NCBI GenBank assembly: GCA_050115015.1
Contig: JASFRI010000211.1
Location: 1 to 7,237 of the forward strand
Length of the DNA stretch: 7,237 nt
Reading direction: 5' to 3'
Source of the DNA: JASFRI01 sp050115015
GTDB lineage: Bacteria > Acidobacteriota > Polarisedimenticolia > CBDVAL01
Part shown: piece after piece, positions 1-4,246 of the stretch
Layout of the letters: each line of letters begins with the position of its first letter
Numbering within the stretch: position 1 is the first letter of the stretch
Made by a program: the position numbers and the translations under genes
The notes under the pieces: generated by a model
The model's database searches: none
The model's input: the letters and a program-made list of their open reading frames with translations, nothing else
Told to the model about the DNA's origin: nothing

Positions 1-33
1 TCCTCCGCTCCGGGACGGATTGACCCACGAGCG

Positions 34-453
34 TCACAGCACGTGGACGCCCCGGGTCTCGAGCCGCACCGTCGCGGTGGCACAGGTGTGTCCCTTCGCC
101 TCCTCGTCGTGGGACGGCGGATCCTCATGCTCGATCACGACCGTGCCCTCGACCACGACGCTCCGGCCCTTGGAATCGGTCGGGATCCTCACCTTGTCCC
201 CGGTGCTGCGCGCGAGGAGCAGCGATCCGTCGGCGTCGCCGATCCGCAGCCAGCAACCCATGCTCTGACAGACCTCCGTCACCTCACCGCGCACCTGGAC
301 CAGCTTGCCCTCGTAGTCGTGGGGATGGGCGAGGATTTGCGCGATCGGGGTCGCGGTCTGGAGCTCGAGGTCCTTCCCGTGGAAGGACTCCTCGGCAGCG
401 GCGGGGGTGGCGACGAGCACGAACAGCAGGGCCAGCATCGACGGTCGGCGCAT
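34..453 (-). CDS. Exported DUF4920-like small protein (predicted OB-fold)
   Basis: This is a 139-residue protein. A classical signal peptide is visible: basic MRRPS, a hydrophobic stretch at about residues 6-18, and an Ala-rich cleavage site after residue 20 (TPAAA/EE). The mature protein is therefore probably periplasmic or secreted, and no lipobox cysteine is present. The mature core reads like DUF4920 / small bacterial OB-fold proteins: a helix-like segment at about 35-45, then 'VQVRGEVTEVCQSMGCWLRI', then strand-rich sequence to about residue 106. The family-type C-x4-C-W pair is Cys62/Cys67, followed by Trp68; a third Cys (124) lies in a His/Asp/Glu-rich tail (H115, H122). The start at 453 is supported by AGGAGG with 8-nt spacing; the alternative Met6 lacks this and would cut the basic N-terminus. 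The molecular function is unknown. The cysteines and histidines suggest a metal or redox role, which is inference. The gene lies 103 bp after treT in the same direction and may be transcribed separately. Confidence 0.85.
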   Translation of the reverse strand: MRRPSMLALLFVLVATPAAAEESFHGKDLELQTATPIAQILAHPHDYEGKLVQVRGEVTEVCQSMGCWLRIGDADGSLLLARSTGDKVRIPTDSKGRSVVVEGTVVIEHEDPPSHDEEAKGHTCATATVRLETRGVHVL

Positions 454-461
454 GGGACGGT

Positions 462-467
462 CCTCCT
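462..467 (-). promoter_or_regulatory. Ribosome binding site AGGAGG of the DUF4920-like gene
   Basis: A perfect AGGAGG on the minus strand lies 8 nt before the ATG at 453. It decides the start in favour of Met1 over the internal Met6. It lies only 2 nt downstream of a perfect 7-bp stem-loop. Confidence 0.8.
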
Positions 468-469
468 AT

Positions 470-490
470 CGCCCCGGGGCAATCGGGGCG
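470..490 (-). promoter_or_regulatory. Perfect 7-bp stem-loop next to the DUF4920-like gene's RBS
   Basis: CGCCCCG (470-476) and CGGGGCG (484-490) are exact inverted repeats separated by 7 bases. The hairpin would sit in the leader of the DUF4920-like mRNA, 2 nt before its Shine-Dalgarno. There is no U-tract after it on the minus strand, so it is a poor intrinsic terminator for the upstream treT transcript. It could affect ribosome access or be a protein operator. Chance is also possible, because short GC-only palindromes are frequent at this base composition. Confidence 0.35.
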
Positions 491-556
491 TTTCAGGCCC
501 AGATTACCGCAAACGCGCGGCCCCTGCAGCGGCGACGGATCGGGTTTTCTCCCGCC

Positions 557-1774
557 TCAGGCGGCGGCGCGCCCGGTCACCGACAGGAGGAGGGTGACCC
601 ACTCCTGCAGGTGGCGGGTGAGCAGGAAGTGGTGGCGGACCAGCTCCCGGCCCTGCCGCCCCATGTGCATCCGCAGGGAATCGCGGTTGAGCAGATAGCG
701 TATCCGGTAGGCCGTCCCCTCGACCGAATGTACCAGGAAACCGGTCTCGTGGTTGAACAGCTGCAGCGCGATCCCCCCGACCGCCCCCCCGATCACCGGG
801 CGCCCCTTCCAGAGCCCCTCGGCCACCGTCAGACCGAACCCCTCGCGGGTGGATTTCTGGAGGATGATCGTCGCCGCCCGCTGCAACGCGTTGATCTCGT
901 GGTCCGCGTCCGGCGGCAGGCTCAGGATGTGGATATCCGGATCGTCCTCCGCCGCGTCGTGGACCTCCCGCAGCACCTCCGCCCCCTCCGGATCGTCGTC
1001 TGCGGTTCCCCCGGCGAGCACCAGGCAGCAATCGTCCCGGCGACGAACCATACGGAACGCCTCGATGACGCCCACGGGGTCCTTGAAGCGATCGAAGCGC
1101 GAGACCTGCACCAGGAGGGGCCGCGACCGATCGACGCCGAGGCGCGCGAGCACCCGGTCCACCTCCGAGTCGTCCAGGAAGCGGTTCTTGGGCGCCAGCG
1201 GATCGATGGAAGGCGCGATGAGGTACTGCGGGTGCTCCAGGTTGCGGGTGAAGGCCGGCATGGAGAACACGCTGGCGTCGTACTCGTTCACCTGGTCGCG
1301 GAGGAAGCGCCAGACACTGCGGTACGGCCGCGAGGCGTCGATGTGGCACCGCCAGATCCAGGGACAGGTCTTCTCCCTGACCGACCGGATCATCGCCGCC
1401 GGCTGCGGATCGTGGATGATCACCGCATCCGCGTCCAGATCGAGCCGTTCCGCGTTGCGCCGGTTGCACTCCAGGTAGGCCTCCCTCAGGCGATCCGGGA
1501 GTCCGGTCCGCGCCCCCTGGAGGGCGTTGTGCATCGTCTTCGTCGCCTCGAAGAACTCCGGCGTCCCCTCGATCACCTCCCAGCGGGTCTCGATGCCGAG
1601 GTCCCGGAACAGCGGCACGTGCCGGGCCAGCATCTCCGCCACACCGCCTCCGACCCGCGTCGAGTTGACGAGCACCAGCCGCATTCCCTCCAGCCGCTTG
1701 GCGAGGCGGCGGAGGACCGCGATGCGCTCCGGACCGACGATATCGGCGTAGTCGTCGAGCCGCGGCCCGGTCAC
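557..1774 (-). CDS. treT: TreT-like trehalose glycosyl-transferring synthase (GT4, GT-B fold)
   Basis: From the GTG at 1774 this is a 405-residue protein, close to the ~400-420 residues usual for TreT. The family reversibly makes trehalose from an NDP-glucose and glucose in the cytoplasm with retention of configuration. Motifs seen, in order: STRVGGGVAEML at 38-49 (N-domain glycine loop), IHDPQP ending at 125, RCHID at 142-146, PSIDP at 188-192, QVSRFDRFKDP at 223-233 with the donor-phosphate Arg226/Lys231 pair, and STREGFGLTVAE at 308-319 with the GT4 E-x7-E pair Glu311/Glu319. The reading frame stays open upstream to an ATG at 1909, but that extension is low-complexity, overlaps the upstream gene and is not conserved-looking. 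The GTG has AGGAG at 8-nt spacing and overlaps the upstream stop as GTGA, so translation is probably coupled to the DUF5752-type gene. Related trehalose phosphorylases of the same GT4 clade use phosphate; sequence alone does not fully exclude that activity. Confidence 0.88.
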   Translation of the reverse strand: MTGPRLDDYADIVGPERIAVLRRLAKRLEGMRLVLVNSTRVGGGVAEMLARHVPLFRDLGIETRWEVIEGTPEFFEATKTMHNALQGARTGLPDRLREAYLECNRRNAERLDLDADAVIIHDPQPAAMIRSVREKTCPWIWRCHIDASRPYRSVWRFLRDQVNEYDASVFSMPAFTRNLEHPQYLIAPSIDPLAPKNRFLDDSEVDRVLARLGVDRSRPLLVQVSRFDRFKDPVGVIEAFRMVRRRDDCCLVLAGGTADDDPEGAEVLREVHDAAEDDPDIHILSLPPDADHEINALQRAATIILQKSTREGFGLTVAEGLWKGRPVIGGAVGGIALQLFNHETGFLVHSVEGTAYRIRYLLNRDSLRMHMGRQGRELVRHHFLLTRHLQEWVTLLLSVTGRAAA

Positions 1775-2472
1775 CCGGCGCTCTCCTGACGGTGCTTCTC
1801 GAAGAGATGCACGAGCTGCCGCCGCAGGTCCTCCAGGGAGAAGAAGTAGAAGTCCATTCCCCGCAGGTCCCGGACCAGGGGGTGGTCGCCGAACTGTCCG
1901 GCGATCCACAGCGAGAAGTCGTCGGTATCCGGCTCGGGCTCACGCAGCCGCGCCTCGTGGAAGTGGTAAAAGAGGGAGCCCAGGGACAAGGTCCCCAGCG
2001 CCTCCTGCATCTCCCCCAGCGTCCACACCTCGCGGTCGCCCGGCATGGCGACGAACCGGCTGCTGCAGAAATGGAACTCCATCCCCGGTCGGACGAAGGT
2101 CAGCGCCGGGAGCTCGTCCAGATGCTCCTCGAGGAGCTCCACGATGTAGCCCTGGGCCTCCGCGGGATCCCGGTGCGCGTAGGGGTCCATCGCCGCCAGC
2201 TTCTCCGCGAGGGCATGGTCCCCCAGCCCGTCCAGCGCCCAGCGGGCGAAGTCGTTCGGGAAGTCCCAGACGCCGAAACGGTGCCGCAGGGGCGCCCGGT
2301 GCAGGTGATGGCGGATCACCTGGGTGCTCGCGGTCCGCAGGATTTCCGTGAACTCCCGCAGGTTCCCGGCTCTCGCGCCGGTGGAGAGGACGAGCCCCTC
2401 GTAATCCTCGAAGCGGAACGGCTCCCCGGCACGTCTGTCGAACGGCACCGTGGCGATGGGTTTCGGTGTCAC
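1771..2472 (-). CDS. DUF5752-type protein with two tandem ~100-residue repeats
   Basis: This is a 233-residue soluble protein with no signal peptide or membrane segment, resembling the DUF5752 family found next to trehalose/glycosyltransferase genes; its biochemical function is unknown. The GTG start at 2472 has AAGGA at 8-nt spacing. The frame is open to an ATG at 2592, but those 40 residues are Gly/Arg/Pro-rich and have no good ribosome site. The protein consists of two homologous units, residues 16-118 and 130-227. Each begins with a G-x-x-F-x-F strand, followed by L-x-E and an L-x-T-x-S segment, H-x-H-x-x-A-x-L-R, then D-F-x-x-W, G-D-H-x-L and M-D-x-Y. Several paired His, Asp and Trp residues recur at equal positions. 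The gene lies between otsA and treT and overlaps treT by 4 nt, so a partner or regulator of TreT/OtsA is the natural guess (inference). No HAD phosphatase motif or nucleotide-binding loop is visible. Confidence 0.8.
   Translation of the reverse strand: MTPKPIATVPFDRRAGEPFRFEDYEGLVLSTGARAGNLREFTEILRTASTQVIRHHLHRAPLRHRFGVWDFPNDFARWALDGLGDHALAEKLAAMDPYAHRDPAEAQGYIVELLEEHLDELPALTFVRPGMEFHFCSSRFVAMPGDREVWTLGEMQEALGTLSLGSLFYHFHEARLREPEPDTDDFSLWIAGQFGDHPLVRDLRGMDFYFFSLEDLRRQLVHLFEKHRQESAG
1783..1787 (-). promoter_or_regulatory. Ribosome binding site AGGAG of treT, inside the upstream gene
   Basis: AGGAG on the minus strand lies 8 nt before the GTG at 1774, within the last codons of the DUF5752-type gene. 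It is the main reason for choosing this GTG rather than the ATG 135 bases upstream. Confidence 0.7.
1792..2085 (-). repeat. Protein repeat unit B of the DUF5752-type protein
   Basis: Residues 130-227. The second copy runs from GMEFHF through YHFHEARLR, DDFSLW, GDHPL and MDFYFF to the final helix LVHLFEKH. It shares roughly a quarter of its positions with unit A as identities. These include two histidines of the H-x-H motif, the D-F-x-x-W motif and the G-D-H motif. Confidence 0.75.
2119..2427 (-). repeat. Protein repeat unit A of the DUF5752-type protein
   Basis: Residues 16-118. The first copy of the duplicated unit runs from GEPFRF through HHLHRAPLR, NDFARW, GDHAL and MDPYAH to the helix ending EEHL. 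It aligns without gaps to unit B over the first ~48 residues. It then needs one three-residue insertion, around RFGVWDFPND, before aligning again. Confidence 0.75.
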
Positions 2473-2480
2473 CGCTGGCG

Positions 2481-2485
2481 TCCTT
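2481..2485 (-). promoter_or_regulatory. Ribosome binding site AAGGA of the DUF5752-type gene
   Basis: AAGGA on the minus strand lies 8 nt before the GTG at 2472. The spacing is identical to that of the treT and DUF4920-like genes. It supports the short GTG-started form over the longer ATG-started reading frame. Confidence 0.6.
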
Positions 2486-2636
2486 GTTCCGTCCGGGTTC
2501 CTGCGGCGGCCGGTGTGGGCTCCGGCCCCCGTCCGATCGGGTCCCTGGGCAGCACCGTGATCTTCAGGGCCGACCCGGCGGTTCGGGCACAACGTAGGCC
2601 CCCGCGCCGCGCGGTGCCACCGGCCGCGGGAAGGGC

Positions 2637-2656
2637 GTGGAGGGACCTTCCTCCAC
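2637..2656 (-). terminator. Hairpin just after the otsA stop (weak terminator or processing site)
   Basis: GTGGAGG (2637-2643) and CCTCCAC (2650-2656) form a perfect 7-bp stem with a 6-base loop, starting 2 bases past the otsA stop codon. No T-run follows on the minus strand, so a canonical intrinsic terminator is not shown. It may attenuate read-through or stabilise the otsA message 3' end. The rest of the gap to 2473 shows no convincing promoter. Confidence 0.3.
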
Positions 2657-2658
2657 CG

Positions 2659-4161
2659 TCAGGGGGAAGGCGGCGACGGGCGGGTGGCGGTTCCGGGCAC
2701 CCCCGCCGCGGCCGCCGACGGGCGGGTCCCTCCCCGGAGGCAGGCCTCGGCCCACGCGGTCACCGGGTTCGCACGCACCTGGCGGCGTAGCCGGGCCATC
2801 CGCCGCCGCCGCTGGTCCGGGGTCATCGCCAGTGCCTCCCCGAGCGCACGCGCACAGCCGTCGAGGTTGTACGGGTTGACGATCAGCGCGCCCGGTGCGG
2901 ACTCCGCCACGCCCGCGAACTCGCTGAGGATGAGCACGCCATCCCCGTCGATCCGCGACGCGGCGAACTCCGCGGCGACCAGGTTGAGACCGTCCCGCAG
3001 CGGCGTGACCAGCGCGACGTCGGCGGCGAGGTAGTGGGCCACGAGCTCCTCGCGGCCCAGCGCGAGGTAGCGGTAGTGGATGGGAATCCACCCATCCCGG
3101 GCGAAGCGTCCGTTGATCCGCCCCACCTCGGCGTCGATCTCCCGCTTCATGACGCGGTACTCCTCGACCTGGTTGCGGCTGGGGACGACGATCTGCTCGA
3201 ACACGATCCGGCCGATCTGCTCCGGGTAGACCTCCAGGTAGCGCTCCATCGTGCGCAAGCGCTCCCGCACACCCTTGGTGTAGTCGAGACGATCGGCCCC
3301 GAAGAGGATGCGGCAACCGCGGTGTGAATCCCGGAGCCGCCGGGCGCGGGCCTTCACCGATTCCAGGGCGGCGATGCGTTCGAACTCCTCGACGTCCACA
3401 CCGATCGGCGCGGCGATCGCCGAGGTCTCTCCCCGGTCATGGATCAGCAGGGCGCCGCCATCCTGGTAGCGAACCCGCGTCCGGGCCAGAAGCCGCGCCG
3501 TCGTTATGAAATTGTCCCGGTAGCGTTCGACGTGGAAGGCGACGCTGTCCGATGCCAGGACGCCGGTCATCAGGTCCTCGCGCCAGGGCAGCGCCCGGTA
3601 GATCTCGGAGGGCGGGAACGGGATGTGCAGGAAGAAATCGACGCGGCCGGAGAAGCCCGCCTTCCGCAGGTAGTAGGGCACGAGCATCAGGTGGAAGTCG
3701 TGAACCCAGACATGCCCGCCGGGTCCCGCCCGGCGGGCGACGATCTCCGCAAAGCGCTGGTTCACCTGGCGGTAGGCCTGGTAGTGGTCGGGCTCGAAGA
3801 CCGTCTTGTCCAGGAACCCGTGGAACAACGGCCAGAGCGCCCGGTTCGAGAAGCCGTGATAGTAACTCTGGAGGTCCCGCTCGCTGAGGGGGACGGCGTC
3901 CAGGTGCACGCCGGTGGGCGTCTTGAATTTCTGCGGCGCGGTCAGGGACTCGTGAACCGCCCCCACGCTGGGTTGCGCGGTTCCACCCCACCCCACCCAG
4001 CTACCGCCCCGCCGGGCCAGGATGGGCTCCAGCGCGTTCACCAGCCCACCCACGTTGCGCCGGGGCTTCTTGCCGGCACCGGGGCGCGGCAGGTTGTACG
4101 GCAGTCGGTTGGACACCACGACGAGGGGGGATGCTCCGCTCCCCCGGTTTCTGGGCGACAT
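2659..4161 (-). CDS. otsA: Alpha,alpha-trehalose-6-phosphate synthase, GT20 (OtsA-like)
   Basis: This 500-residue cytosolic GT-B retaining glucosyltransferase is expected to make trehalose-6-phosphate from UDP- or other NDP-glucose and glucose-6-phosphate. GT20 landmarks, in order: VVVSNR with Arg19, NVGGL at 37-41, WVGWGG ending at 60, YYHGFSNRALW at 100-110, VHDFH with Asp155, HIPFPPSE from 179, GADRLDYTKG at 288-297 (Arg291 and Lys296, the donor-phosphate pair), TPLRDGLNLVAAEF from 386 with Asp390, and LSEFAG at 412-417. The catalytic core looks complete. After about residue 477 the tail is Ala/Pro/Ser-rich and low-complexity. The ATG at 4161 is chosen because GGAGG lies just upstream (4-nt spacing) and residues before it are not family-like; the frame stays open to 4278. 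The related glucosylglycerol-phosphate synthases share most of these motifs, so acceptor specificity is less certain than the family. No OtsB domain is fused. Confidence 0.9.
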   Translation of the reverse strand: MSPRNRGSGASPLVVVSNRLPYNLPRPGAGKKPRRNVGGLVNALEPILARRGGSWVGWGGTAQPSVGAVHESLTAPQKFKTPTGVHLDAVPLSERDLQSYYHGFSNRALWPLFHGFLDKTVFEPDHYQAYRQVNQRFAEIVARRAGPGGHVWVHDFHLMLVPYYLRKAGFSGRVDFFLHIPFPPSEIYRALPWREDLMTGVLASDSVAFHVERYRDNFITTARLLARTRVRYQDGGALLIHDRGETSAIAAPIGVDVEEFERIAALESVKARARRLRDSHRGCRILFGADRLDYTKGVRERLRTMERYLEVYPEQIGRIVFEQIVVPSRNQVEEYRVMKREIDAEVGRINGRFARDGWIPIHYRYLALGREELVAHYLAADVALVTPLRDGLNLVAAEFAASRIDGDGVLILSEFAGVAESAPGALIVNPYNLDGCARALGEALAMTPDQRRRRMARLRRQVRANPVTAWAEACLRGGTRPSAAAAGVPGTATRPSPPSP

Positions 4162-4165
4162 GGCT

Positions 4166-4170
4166 CCTCC
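4166..4170 (-). promoter_or_regulatory. Short-spaced ribosome binding site GGAGG of otsA
   Basis: GGAGG, within GGAGGAG, lies only 4 nt before the ATG at 4161. The three other RBS in this window sit at 8 nt. No better start lies nearby: the next downstream candidates would cut into the conserved VVVSNR strand. Confidence 0.55.
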
Positions 4171-4228
4171 CGCGCAGCCCTGCGGCGCCTGGTACTGGAT
4201 CGGCACCGTCGCGGCCGAACACCGGACC

Positions 4229-4234
4229 ACTATA
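4229..4234 (-). promoter_or_regulatory. Candidate -10 element TATAGT upstream of otsA
   Basis: TATAGT on the minus strand matches five of six bases of the sigma-70 -10 consensus and stands out in this GC-rich setting. It sits 12 bases past the stop of the upstream gene and would give a leader of about 60 nt before otsA. No good -35 hexamer is present at 17 bases, so this is a weak or activator-dependent promoter at best. Confidence 0.35.
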
Positions 4235-4246
4235 CTGCAACGCGGC

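Noticed and set aside
541..555. CGGG-AGAAAA-CCCG after the treT stop as an intrinsic terminator
   Set aside because: The stem has only 4 bp and no T-run follows on the minus strand.
407..1789. Long plus-strand open frame (460 codons) antisense to treT and crossing into the DUF4920-like gene
   Set aside because: It is a shadow of high-GC codon use: Arg/Pro/His-rich, with no recognisable motif and no good ribosome site, and it lies opposite a gene with complete GT4 motifs.
504..1943. 479-codon minus-strand open frame overlapping treT in another frame
   Set aside because: The translation is Gly/Arg/Ala/Pro-rich with no conserved motif. The treT frame carries all family motifs over the same bases.
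1771..2472. The DUF5752-type protein as a fused or cryptic trehalose-6-phosphate phosphatase
   Set aside because: The D-T-D-D-F stretch superficially recalls the HAD D-x-D-x-T motif, but no hydrophobic strand precedes it, it falls within the repeat-shared D-F-x-x-W motif, and no other HAD motifs follow.
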